Source of the DNA: Pogona vitticeps
Taxonomy: Eukaryota; Chordata; Lepidosauria; Squamata; Agamidae
DNA length: 64,000 nucleotides
NCBI RefSeq assembly: GCF_051106095.1
Contig: NC_135789.1
Location: 21,199,764-21,263,763, forward strand
Direction: 5' to 3'
Part shown: positions 1 to 11,810 of the stretch, one piece after another
How the letters are laid out: every line of letters starts with the position of its first letter
Numbering within the stretch: the first letter of the stretch is position 1
The notes under the pieces: generated by a model
Database searches by the model: none
What the model was told of the DNA's origin: nothing
The model's input: only the letters and a program-made list of their open reading frames with translations
Program-made: the position numbers and the translations under genes

Positions 1-141
1 AGCCAGAAGATGATGACAGGACTGTATTTGAATCAATGTAAAAATAAATGTCAAAATAAAACATCCCCTGAAAATAAACCCTAATGCATTTTTGGAGCAA
101 AAATTAATATAAGACCCTGTCTTACTTTGGGGGAATCACGG
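1..141 (+). mobile_element. Mariner-like MITE, right part (cut by window start)
   Basis: This is the right-hand part of a non-autonomous DNA transposon. It ends in an inverted repeat reading GGGGGAATCACGG, followed by TA at 142-143. The same sequence recurs complete at 2352-2626, where both ends and both TA dinucleotides are visible. A TA target site with a CCSTGTTTCCCC-type inverted repeat fits the Tc1/mariner superfamily. No transposase is encoded. The copy sits against CR1 sequence exactly as the copy at 2352 does. Confidence 0.75.
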
Positions 142-143
142 TA

Positions 144-760
144 TATATGTCCTTTCCCCCCCCCCCCCGCCGCCCTCAGGTCCTCTCTGAGCCACTTGTC
201 TGGTCTTTTTTGCTGTTTCCTACCTCCCCCCCTTGTTCAAATTGTTTTCAGTTATGCCTTTATAGTTTCCTGTTTTAGAAACTCCCACCCTTTGGGATTT
301 TCTTGTTAGGATCTCCTGCCATGGGACCTTACTCATCTTTGTTCTGAGTTCATTAAAATTGGAGTCATTTTTTAAAAAAAACATCCAGCATATCTATATG
401 TGTGTGTGGCTCCCCTCTGCTCTGGTTTCCTTGGAAATGAACAATCCTAGGAGAACAGGGACCCTCTCACCCAGAGTTCCCCTTCCTGTCACTTCCTCCA
501 CCATGTTGTCTCTGTTGGTTAGAATCAAGTCAAGGATAAATTCATTTAGTTTCTCTGCTTTCTTTCTCCACCTTTTGTAGGCGAAAATGATCAGCCACGC
601 AAGGCCAGGAATTTCTTGGAAGGGCTTGGAGTTGGAGTTTGCTAATGACCTCAAAACAAATCTGAAAGGAGTGAAATTCTGCCAAGTCTGCCATGTTACA
701 CTCAGGCACAAAGGCAAACATTTCACAACCTTTGCAGGACACCAGGACTGAACTGCATCT
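144..760 (-). repeat. CR1-type LINE, endonuclease end and linker (duplicate)
   Basis: On the minus strand the translation contains ILTNRDNMVEEVTGRGTLGE followed by PVLLGLFIS. This is the LTNRE..VGDV..GGSLG..DHEMVEF block near the end of the CR1 ORF2 endonuclease. The segment is a second copy of 2629-3180 and begins at the same MITE junction. It diverges from that copy near 615, where about 90 bases lie in opposite orientation. It carries indels and has no function as a gene. Confidence 0.75.
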
Positions 761-961
761 TCCCTCCATAGTCCCTGTTAGTTTTTCATTTTGATGTGTT
801 TCTCTATGAATACCCTTTCCCCTTTTATTTGTTACCTTGAACCTAGTTGAGAAAGTCCACTAATAATATAACTATTTTCAAAAATCCAAGAATATGCTAA
901 GGGCCTCAAAGTCAGAAACGTATTCAAGAATCTAAACATTTAGATTCTCAACCTCATGTCT

Positions 962-1640
962 GGTTTTAAAAAATGCAGCTGCCAATATCAGAAGGTGGAT
1001 TTAATCTCCCAGATATCAGTGTGTATCATAAAGCATATCTTTTAGCTGAAGTAAACTGCTGGCAAACCTCTATTCCTATTAATACTCCATTTTAGGCGAG
1101 TCTAGAAATGACTTATTTAACACAACCCTATATGGATGGTTTGTTCTGGGTTCTAAATACATTTTGAGAAAAGGAAACATACCTCCTTCCATTTTAGCTA
1201 CTGGGGAAATATGAAGAATATTAGCTTGCCAATTATAATTCAACCCATATGCCCATGAAAAAACTACTCTATGGGCAAATTCAGTACTAAGAATTGAGAA
1301 AAAGTCCTTTTTGTGGAAAAAATGGGCAGAATGTGGTATATACACCTTAGACCAGTTAATAGTACAGATGATTAATTTCTATTTTTTTCCATTCCACATT
1401 CTAAATATAACCTATCTGCAACTACACAATGGCAATATCTTCAACTCCAACACCTTTTGGTGTCTGTTTTTGGCCCATCTGCAATGAGTGCCTCAGAATC
1501 TCCCAGACTGTTAGAGGCAATTATTGGATCTAATGAGTGGCCAGAGTTAGCGGGCGCATGGTGACCTGGGCCGTTTCATCTGTCCTGTGTGGGTGTGGAA
1601 TCTGATGGGTCAGCTCAGGGAGGTGACCCAATTTAAAAAA
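962..1640 (+). repeat. L1-like LINE ORF2 C-terminal remnant
   Basis: The plus-strand translation begins MQLPISEGGFNLPDISVYHK, then AYLLAEVNCWQTS. This resembles the GG(L/F)..P(N/D)...Y..A..L....W block that follows the reverse transcriptase of vertebrate L1 ORF2. Many in-frame stops follow, so it is an old pseudogene. It separates the two MITE-CR1 copies. The family call rests on this single motif. Confidence 0.55.
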
Positions 1641-1739
1641 GGGAGAGATCAGATTAGTCTGGCAGGATTCCTCTGTGTTGGCTTCCAGTTCTTACTACAT
1701 GGTTTTCTAGTGACTGCTTTATAATCTAAATAAAACTAA

Positions 1740-3990
1740 TAAGAATCCTCTATTCCAGAAATTTCCCTGGGATGGAAGGTCAGGCTGACTGGCCTGTAGT
1801 GCCCACATTCCTCATTTTTTGCCCTTTTTGAAGATAAGGGCAATGTTGGCCCTCTTCAGATCCTCTGGCACCTCACCCTTTCCCCCCCCCCCCCCCCGCC
1901 ATGATTTCAAGAAAAGAAGGGGCAAGCGGTTCTGAGAGTGGTCAGATTCCTCTCAGAGGCCGTTTTTATTTGAACTCCTTCAAGGCAGTCAGGTCTTCCT
2001 TGACAGTTTCTCTCCAACTGCCATCCTGCCTCCCCCCCCCCCCCCCCGCTTGCCCTTCCCATGTGTCTGGAGGGTCACAGCCTCTGCTTTGGGAAAAGAT
2101 GGAGCTAAAAGAAGAATGGATGGCTTCTGCCTTGTCTTTGCCCTCATTTTTCCATTTCCTTTGAGCAGCTGAGCCGCTCTTCCTTTCCTCTGTCTTTTGC
2201 TAGGCACAAGTCTGGAGAAGGCCTTTTTCTTCTTATTTTCTATGCTTCTAGCTTGCCTCAGCTCCTTCTCAGCTTTTGCCTTTCCTGCAACTCCTTGCCA
2301 CTTGTCTGGATTCTTTTTGTGTGTGTGGTCTGGCCTTCCTTCCACTTCCTACCCTGTTTCCCCAAAAATAAGACCTAACCTGAACATAAGCCCTCATCTG
2401 ATTTTTCAGGATGCTCCTCATATAAGCCCTTACACCAAATACAAGCCCCAGTGAAAAGAAACCCCGCCCTCCGCCATTGTGCAGCAGCCAGAAGATGATG
2501 ACAGGACTGTATTTGAATCACTGTAAAAATAAATGTAAAAATAAAACATCCCCTGAAAATAAGCCCTAATTTGTTTTTGAAGCAAAAATTAATATAAGAC
2601 CCTATCTTATTTGGGGGGAAACACGGTATATATGTCCTTTTTTCCCCCCTCAGGTCGTCTCTGAACTTTTTGTGAAGCCACTCTGGTCTTTTTTGCTGTT
2701 TCCCACCTTTCCCCCCCTTGTTCAAATTGTTTTCAGTTATGCCTTTAGAATTTCCTGTTTTAGAAACTCCCGCCCTTTGGGGTTTTCTTGTTAGGATCTC
2801 CTGCCATCGGACCTTACTCATCTTTGTTCTGAGTTCATTAAAACTGGGGTCTTTTTTAAAACATCCAGCATATCTATATGTGTGTGTGGCTCCCCTCTGG
2901 TTTCCTTGGAAATGAAGAATTCTAGGAGAACAGGGTCCCTCTCACCCAGAGTTCCCCTTCCTGCCACTTCCTCCAACATTTTGTCTCTGTTGGTTAGAAT
3001 CATGTTGAGGATGACTTTATTTAGTTTCTCTGGTTTCTTTATCCACCTTTTGTAGGAGGAAATGATTAGCCACACAAGCCAGGAATTTCTTGGAATGGTC
3101 AGACTTGGCACAATTTCCCTCCCAACAGATTTGTTTTTTTCTGCTTCCTGTCCTGGATTGGGAGGTCATTAGCAAACTCCGACTACAAAGTTCCTTTTTT
3201 CTTCTTCTTCGCCCCAGCAACATTGATCCAATGAGACAACCCATCTCCTCCTCCTTTATTTTTCTGCTGAAATGCATATTTTTGACACAGACTGCAATGC
3301 CACCTCCTCTTCTATTGTTTCTGTTCTTTTGAAAAAATTATCCCTTTCAATTGCTGTATTCCAGTGAGTCGTCCTTCCAAGTTTCAGTTATTCTGATCAA
3401 TTCATATTTATGCTCCTGAAGTAAGATTTCTAGTTCTTCTTCTTTGTTTTCCATACTCCTGGCATTCATATACATATAGACTCCGGAGAGTGTGTGATTT
3501 GTGGCTTGCTTTTCTATGAGCATTTTAATGAATATTATTATGAATGTTAATGTTAATATTGATCCGCATTAGAACTGTTTAGTCTGTAAGGCTTAAGTCT
3601 GTGCTTGCGTCTCCCTCCCGCTTCCCATTCAGTTCAAAGCCCTCCTGATGACGTTCTCCATGCTGTGGCCAAACATATTCTCCCCAGTCCTTGTGAGGTC
3701 TCTCGCTAGCAGTCTGTCTTCCAAGAAGCTTATCCCCTGACCCCAAAAACCAAATCCCTCACGTTGACACCACCTTCGTACCTGGTCCTTCACCCGGAGA
3801 ATTTCCCTTTCCTTTTTTATTCCTCTTCTGAGTATGAGTAGGAGGGGAGACAGCATACCTGGTGGGTCCATGGATCTTCCGGGCCTACCTCAGTTTCCAT
3901 CCCACGCAAGAGGGAGTCTCCTGGTGCAACTTCTCTTCTTCTAGTTCCTATAGGGAGCATCTCATTCAGCACAATGGCTGTGGAAAGGCA
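1740..3990 (-). repeat. CR1-type LINE, ORF1 esterase to RT start, interrupted by a MITE
   Basis: Read on the minus strand, parts appear in normal CR1 order. At about 3870-3630 is the ORF1 SGNH-esterase tail with REILRVKDQVRRWC and a C-terminal FGHSMENVIRRALN. At 3490-3330 is the ORF2 endonuclease start with SMENKEEELEILLQEHKYEL and ITETW. At 3111-2818 is the endonuclease end with LTNRDKMLEEVAGRGTLGE. At 2800-2640 and 2345-1990 is the linker with KKFRDDLRGEK and ENKKKKAF..L. Near 1840-1750 is the reverse-transcriptase start (KKGK..., then a GHYRPVSLT-like reading across frames). A mariner-like MITE splits it at 2352-2626. Frameshifts and stops are frequent, and the 3' half is absent. The ORF1 esterase is typical of CR1. 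Confidence 0.8.
2352..2626 (+). mobile_element. Mariner-like MITE, complete
   Basis: Complete 275 bp non-autonomous element. Its left end is CCCTGTTTCCCCAAAAATAA and its right end is TTATTTGGGGGGAAACACGG, an inverted repeat of about 22 bp. It is flanked by TA at 2350-2351 and 2627-2628. It has no coding capacity. It lies in the linker region of CR1 ORF2. Related copies are at 1-141, at 16462-16747, and split across 49239-50682. The TA target site supports Tc1/mariner; the exact family name was not checked. Confidence 0.85.
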
Positions 3991-4073
3991 GAAACTGCTC
4001 AACGTTCCACAGGTCTCTTCCCCGGGTGAAGGAACTGAACAATCTTTCTGTCAAGGGAAATTAGTTGTGTGAA

Positions 4074-4145
4074 CATCTGTCAGAGATGCTTTAGCGATGG
4101 ATTTCCAGGACTGGCAGTGGGGCTGGACTAGACTGCCCACCAACT
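4074..4145 (+). repeat. CR1 3' UTR fragment
   Basis: ACATCTGTCAGAGATGCTTT followed by GGATTTCC and GGGGCTGGACTAGA matches the CR1 3' untranslated pattern (CATCTGTCAGGGATGCTTTA, then GGACTAGATGG). Only about 70 bases remain. It is in the opposite orientation to the large CR1 immediately to its left. Confidence 0.55.
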
Positions 4146-4149
4146 CCAC

Positions 4150-6540
<2,391 letters not shown>

Positions 6541-6541
6541 A

Positions 6542-6546
6542 ACACA

Positions 6547-6600
<54 letters not shown>
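6542..6600 (+). repeat. Compound microsatellite (CA)n(GA)n
   Basis: About 12 CA units run directly into about 18 GA units. The same CA-then-GA arrangement occurs at 17989-18098. Frames across it give only HTHT and RERE peptides and are not coding. Confidence 0.98.
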
Positions 6601-6603
<3 letters not shown>

Positions 6604-6604
6604 T

Positions 6605-7334
6605 TTTTCTCTGGGAAGGATATCCACAGGAACTGGGCGATGCAGTATTTATCTAAAGAGAAATGGATGACGGACGGGGAGCACTGATTTGGGGGTAGAA
6701 AATTCCCATTGATGCTGGGAGAGTGGAGCCGAGCTGCTGCAGGGAGAAAAACCCAGAGCCAAGAAGCTAGCAATAGATTTTTGCAAACCCAATTGAGGGC
6801 CTGGCCTTCCTGTCCCTGGGTAGCCACGCAGGAGTTTAGGACCAAATAGAATTGGAGCTCAGGAAAGCCACTCCTTTTTTGACTCCAATTTCCATCCATC
6901 CCTGGCCAGCAAGGACCATGGGAAGGCTTAGCGAAAAAGCCTGGTTCCCATGTGGAACCTGCCACGGTTTCTCCTTCAGAGCACCAGGGAATCTCCCTTC
7001 AGAAGAACCAGCAGATAAGCATCCCTGGGGCATGGGATGGGCTTTGGAGTACCCCAAGCAGTCTCATCCCCGACGGGACACCTAGGACCATCCAAGCACA
7101 ACCCTTCGAGCCCCGAGATGGGGAGGTGCTGGGTTAAAACTGACACTTTGCAGGGAATGGAAAAAAAAACCTGCTGCTATTGTTTGGGAGAGCTGCCTCT
7201 GAGGACATGCAGAGTGCATTTCCTTACTCAGCTCACTGCTACGGCCCATTCATCTTCCAGGAACCTCGAGTTCTTTTTTAAGGAGAAAGGTGCGATAAAA
7301 ATCTTTTAAATATATATAAGTACAGGATGATAGG
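6605..7334. other. Unclassified sequence between a microsatellite and a Bov-B tail
   Basis: No convincing gene. Near 7270-7310 the reading TTTTTTAAGGAGAAAGGTGC followed by GATAAAAATC resembles an L2 3' tail. The rest is not recognised. Confidence 0.4.
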
Positions 7335-7466
7335 GTCACTGAAGTGACCAACTTGACTTTGACCAAACTCTGGGAGGCCGTGGAAGACAGGAGAGCGTGG
7401 TGTGCTCTGGTCCAGAGGGTCACGAAGAGTCGGACATGACTAAACAACTAAACAACAACAACAAGT
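7335..7466 (+). repeat. Bov-B LINE 3' end
   Basis: The sequence GTCACGAAGAGTCGGACATG followed by ACTAAACAACTAAACAACAA is the characteristic Bov-B 3' end and tail. It is preceded by a degraded version of the ORF2 C-terminus ([14 protein letters not shown]-like). The element is strongly 5'-truncated. The reverse complement of the same segment is seen at 24851 and 27483. Confidence 0.85.
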
Positions 7467-7526
7467 AGCCCCCCGACACCCCCCACGCTGCCCCTCCACT
7501 CCGGGAGACCGACCAGGTGACCTTAC

Positions 7527-7594
7527 CTGGCCTGGGCCTGAACGAAGGTCACGGAGGGGGAGCTCCATCCAGTGAAGGGCAGTGCTCTTGTCAC
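7527..7594 (-). other. Candidate 68 bp exon upstream of the CCDC92B-like exon
   Basis: On the minus strand a CTAAC branch-like sequence is followed by a long pyrimidine tract and the acceptor CCTAAAG. Then come 68 bases ending GGCCAG before the donor GTAAGG. All elements of a standard internal exon are present. It lies about 2.1 kb upstream of the CCDC92B-like exon on the same strand, so it could be a non-coding 5' exon of that gene. Two of the three frames are open across it, but neither resembles a known protein. It may be a chance pair of sites. Confidence 0.3.
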
Positions 7595-7599
7595 CTTTA

Positions 7600-9060
7600 G
7601 GACGAAGAGGAAGAGGAAGCAAAAGAGGTTAGAAGGAGCAAGAAGAGTGGGTAAAAGCCAGGAGAAAGCAGAAAAGCAGCCAGCGGGCAGAGACGGTTGG
7701 CGATAATGGGCAGCCACCAACAGTTGAGCAGAATCCCTGGAGAGAACTGGCCAATGGGCACGGGAAGAATGCCCCAGACAACGGTGGTCGCTCCCAGCAA
7801 CGGTGGAAGCCCCTTCTCGGGGGGGGGGTTCGCTTAGGCCCCTCCTCAGGCTGTGCACACCTGGCTGCTCTCTGACCCTGAGCCATGCCCCTGCCCCCTG
7901 GGAAGAAGCGTGCCCACCTGGACTAGAGGAAGGAGGTGGGCACGGCCAACAGGTGGGCCCTTCCCACAGCCGAAAGTAAGAGGGCAAAGGTGCACAACTT
8001 GAAATGTTCCAAAATGGTTAAAAAATGAATAGCTGCCTTGTGCTTGCTTTCCTCTGATTCTTTGAAGGAATTTTTAGAAACATTTTCATGTAAATATTAA
8101 GTGCTAAGGGAGGCATTTCCTGGTGTTATGTTTTGAGTTTGTTTTTTCATTCCAATGTACAATAACAGATTTGGCCACTAGGGGGAACTAGATAATGTTT
8201 TTTATTCCCCCCCCCCCTTGGCTACTACAGTACAATGCTCCGAGTTAATAACATGGGGTGCAATGAATGACTTACTCAACAGGAGTAACCGCAGCAATAA
8301 GCGAAACCTGGCTACCGGAACGTATTGACTTATGGAATAAATTTATTTTAAAATGGAATATTCTGAATTTGGGCTGGCCCTGGTTCACCCCACCTCTGTG
8401 TATGAGGTTGGAAAGCCTGCACACTGTTTTTGACTCCTCTCAGAAAACTGTGGAGGGGAGCAGTTTCCCACCCAGACAACCACAGGCTTCCTTCACCCAT
8501 CCTTGCAAAGGGTGGCCTGGCTGTATGGAATTGATGTTCCCCTTCTCTTCCCCGCTGGGCTCCTCTCTGATCCTATCCTGGAAGGGTGACCTCCTTGAAG
8601 AAGGCCACCGGCTGACCTTGATCTCTGTCTCTGCCACCCAGCCTCCTGGGGAGGTAAGCGGCCGGCCGTGGGTTTGTGTTCTGCTTTCTTTCTTTACTAA
8701 TTTGGGCCGAAACGAAAAATGAATAAATCCAGGAAGATCACAGAAGGCAAAGCGTTGCAGAGGCACAGCTGATGCGCCTTCCCATTCACTCCGATGGAGC
8801 TGATGGCTCTGCCTCGGTGGGAAATTCAGCATTTTCCCCAAGATCGCTCTTGAAACTACTGTACAGGATGTGAGGGGCTCTATATCTGGCTCTTGTCAGT
8901 TTATTTTCCCCTCCAGATTTGGGACTTCCAATGTGGCCGGCGCTTTGTCTTAGGAACCGGTGCCTCAGGTGAATGTGAGGAAAGGCACGGAAGAGTGATT
9001 TTGGGAGTGTCCAAATTCCAGAATTCCTCCCAGCTGCCACGGTTTGTGCTGGATGATACC
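7600..9060. other. Unclassified, mostly unique sequence
   Basis: No firm gene. At 8230-8380 a short plus-strand frame with WNKFILKWNIL recalls L1 ORF2 C-terminal sequence, but it is too short to call. A GGGGAG-GTAAGC donor-like site at about 8657 follows a CCACCCAG acceptor-like site 12 bases earlier. That would be an implausibly small exon. Confidence 0.4.
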
Positions 9061-9065
9061 CAGGG

Positions 9066-9260
9066 TAGTGGACAGAGTGGCGGACTAGGACTCAGGAGAC
9101 CTGCGTTTGAATCTCTCCGCTCTGCCGTGGGGGCTCTCTGGGTGAAGTGGAACGGGGAAAGCCACCCCTTAAATCTCTCTCGCTTGCTGTGAAAGCCCGA
9201 CTAGGGTGGCTGTAAGTCGGCTGTGACTTGGCTGCACAGAACGACCACAGCAACACGGTT
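9066..9260 (+). repeat. tRNA-headed SINE with RTE-like tail
   Basis: The head holds an A-box-like GTGGCGGACTAGGACTCAGG and a B-box-like GCGTTTGAATCTC. The 3' end reads GGCTGTAAGTCGGCTGTGAC then TTGGCTGCAC. That tail corresponds to the GTCACCATGAGTCAGAGGCG ACTTGACGGCAC type end of the RTE-like LINE seen at 53240-53285 and, reversed, at 43570. This suggests that RTE machinery moved it. Confidence 0.7.
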
Positions 9261-9352
9261 GATGTCTGGGCATGAAAATTCGGAGCTATGGCACCTACAA
9301 CTCTGCCCAGATTTTGCAACTTACTAAAGTGTCCTGATTTTGCAACGTACGG

Positions 9353-9429
<77 letters not shown>

Positions 9430-9430
9430 G
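9353..9430 (+). repeat. Microsatellite (TTAC)n
   Basis: About 19 perfect TTAC units. No LINE tail was recognised beside it, so unlike the TTTA tracts in this window its origin is unclear. Confidence 0.98.
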
Positions 9431-10040
9431 TCTAATAATGAGGTGGTGGCTTGGTCTCCAATGGAGCTGAGCCAATTTGCATATGTGTGCTTTTAAATGG
9501 ATGACAACTCCCATGTTCCTCAGACCATTGAGGTTTAGGGGGAATCAATTATTCAAAAATAAAAGCATGCATCTCCTGGGGGACTAGCGCTGTTTCACAA
9601 AGGGAAGCCTGAGAAACGCCCTCGAATGAGAAGGCTTCATTCCCTGTAAAAGCAGTCTTAGGTTTTATGCCAGGAAAACGTAACTTTTTCACTGGGAAAT
9701 CACAGTTTTTTTTCTCCTCCTAATTGAGTGAAATCTGCAGGAAAGCAAACACAGGGCAGCTGGGGGTCAAGTTAAAACAAACAGCAAGAGATTGATTGCC
9801 AGGAAGGCAGCCGTTGTCTTTAGGATCTGCCCCACCACTTGGAAAAGTTACTTTCTTGATCTACTTTCTTGACAGATTCTCCGAGATGCCGGGCCAAAGA
9901 AGCCACTCTTCCACATTATGATCCACACACAAGGAGTAAGAGCTAAATCAATTCTTGACTGCAGTATTTCAAATGATTGCAAATGATGGAGTTGCTATAG
10001 AGGGGGAAATAGTGCTTTGCAGGGTTTGGAGACGAGACTT
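9431..10040. other. Unclassified sequence
   Basis: No gene, RNA or known repeat recognised. Base composition is ordinary. Confidence 0.4.
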
Positions 10041-10044
10041 TTGT

Positions 10045-10215
10045 TAATACCGTCTAAGATAGCATTGGCCTTTTTTTGCAGCTGCATCACATCATTGGCT
10101 CAATCCTATTCAGCTTGTGATCTACAAGGACTCTGAGATCCTTCTCATAATATTACTCAACCAAGTATCCCCCATCTTGTTACTGAGCATTTGGGGAGAT
10201 TTGTATCCATGTTCA
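10045..10215 (-). repeat. CR1 ORF2 C-terminal fragment
   Basis: AGATAGCATTGGCCTTTTTT followed by GCAGCTGCATCACATCATTG is the antisense of the CR1 block QQCD..AKKAN..L. It is followed by the antisense of EKDLG.LVD.. with GATCTACAAGGACTCTGAG. It ends where plus-strand CR1 sequence begins, forming a head-to-head junction. Confidence 0.75.
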
Positions 10216-11108
10216 GAACTAGACGTTGCAGATGGACACTGGTTAGGCCACATCATGAGTCCTGTGTGTCCAGTTCTGGACACCACATGGTAGGAAGGAG
10301 GCCAAGAAACTGAATCAACTTCAGAGGAGGGCGACAAGGTTGAAAGGCGACAGGAGAGCACTTTTCAGAAACTTGAAAGGGAGTCAAACCGAGAAGGGGC
10401 AGGATCTGTTCTCAGTTATCCCAGCATACCGGATATGCAACAATGGGCTCTAGTGAAAGGAAGCCAAATTTCGGTGGGATATCAGGAAAAAATTCTTAAC
10501 TGTTTAGAGCAGCACGACAGTGGAACCCATGAGCATGGGAAGTGGTGAAGCGCTCCAGTGCTGGAGGCCTTGAAGAGAACATTGGACCACCATTGGCCCA
10601 GATGGGCTTGGATTTGGACTCCTGCCTTGAGTAAGGGGGTGGGGGACCTTGTCAGGATTTGGCAACAGGAAAATGCGTAGAGTTAATTGAACTTAGACAT
10701 TCTTCTTCTTTAGCAAGACGGTTGTATTTACAATATTTTACAAGTATATACAGGCAGGCATCACATAAGCATGGCAGGAACTCATTACACAAACCGGCAT
10801 AGAGGATAGCAGCAAATGGTGGAGAGAGAAGAGAAAGCTATGAATACACTGTTCACTTATATACATATACAAGGCTTCTTTAGTCCGATCACAAGACACA
10901 TTACATCATCTTCTGCACCTGGGTGTCTTCTCATCTTCAGACATTGCATCGTCTTCTCAGCAGTCACAGTGACTCAGCATACACACATCTGTTAACAATG
11001 GCAGCACATTAATAACACATTTATCCAGGTTCAGGCTTATAAAAATTACAATATCCTGACAGACCTGACGGCCTTTGGGGCCCCTTCCAGCACCGTGATT
11101 TTAGGAGG
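10216..11108 (+). repeat. CR1 3' end, interrupted by a solo LTR
   Basis: From TGGTTAGGCCACATCATGAG through TCCAGTTCTGGACACCACAT, GAGGAGGGCGACAAG and GAAGGGGCAGGATCTGTTCT this is the standard CR1 3' ORF2 and UTR region. It breaks at 10649 and resumes at 11067 with GACGGCCTTTGGGGCCCCTT, the CR1 end. The interruption is the LTR at 10650-11061, flanked by GACCT on both sides. Confidence 0.85.
10650..11061 (-). mobile_element. Solo LTR of an LTR retrotransposon (fossil)
   Basis: A 412 bp unit with ends TGTCAGGAT and ATCCTGACA is flanked by the 5 bp duplication GACCT (10645-10649 and 11062-11066). On the minus strand it has a TATATAAG box and a downstream AT-rich tail, so it is read in that orientation. 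No internal region is present, which is the usual product of recombination between two LTRs. The TSD is perfect and the ends are intact, suggesting moderate to young age, younger than the CR1 it entered. The class (gypsy, copia or ERV) cannot be settled from the LTR alone. Confidence 0.75.
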
Positions 11109-11109
11109 C

Positions 11110-11742
11110 AATGATTCTGAGCCATGTTTCTCCCCCAGGCTGAAAGCAGCAACTCGCTCATCCCATTTCTTCCCGGCACAATTTGCCTCCGGGACGGTTT
11201 CCAGGCTACTAAAGACGAGGCACCCATGACAGAGCAAAACAGTCCCAGGAGTCACTTTTACATCTGCACCCCAATGTAAACTTGGGCAGGACCGGCGGTG
11301 GAGAGGGGTGGGGGGTCCAGCCATCAGAGCCCAGGGTGGTTTCATTGGGAGACCTTCCGGCTTGGCCGCCTCGACACCCAGGAACCTTCGTGGAGTCTGC
11401 TGGATGTTCAGGCGCCATGCAACTCTCCAAGCCACCCTCCGCCCCAAAAAAACAACACAACAAAAGTATCGTGGCACCTTTAAGACAAGTATATTTATTG
11501 GAGGGTGTGTTTTTACAGCTACCGTGGCCTGGTTGTCTTGGCTTTTTTTCTTTCCTTTTGTAGCTGGAACAGGCCAGTGCAGCAACCTCTCTGAATAACC
11601 CTAATTCTTCTGTTTACTAGATTTCCATGTGATCCTCCGTGCAAGGGCTTCTGGGCCACAAGCACTGGCGGCTGGCAATAGATGGGCCACAAGCACTGGC
11701 GGCCACAAGCACTGGCCAGCCTTTCCTCTTCCCACCCCATCG
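11110..11742. other. Unclassified sequence with a short tandem repeat
   Basis: At 11651-11720 the motif GGGCCACAAGCACTGGCGGC occurs about three times in tandem with small gaps. At 11470-11520 GTGGCACCTTTAAGACAAG resembles the 3' end of a SINE (GTGGCACCTTAAAGACTAAC). No gene was recognised. Confidence 0.45.
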
Positions 11743-11743
11743 C

Positions 11744-11810
<67 letters not shown>

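Noticed and set aside
8230-8380. L1 C-terminal remnant
   Set aside because: Only a WNKFI-like pentapeptide suggests it; too short to call.
9353-9430. Regular repeats considered as a CRISPR-like array
   Set aside because: Simple TTAC units without spacers in vertebrate DNA. None of the tandem arrays in the window has a repeat-spacer structure.
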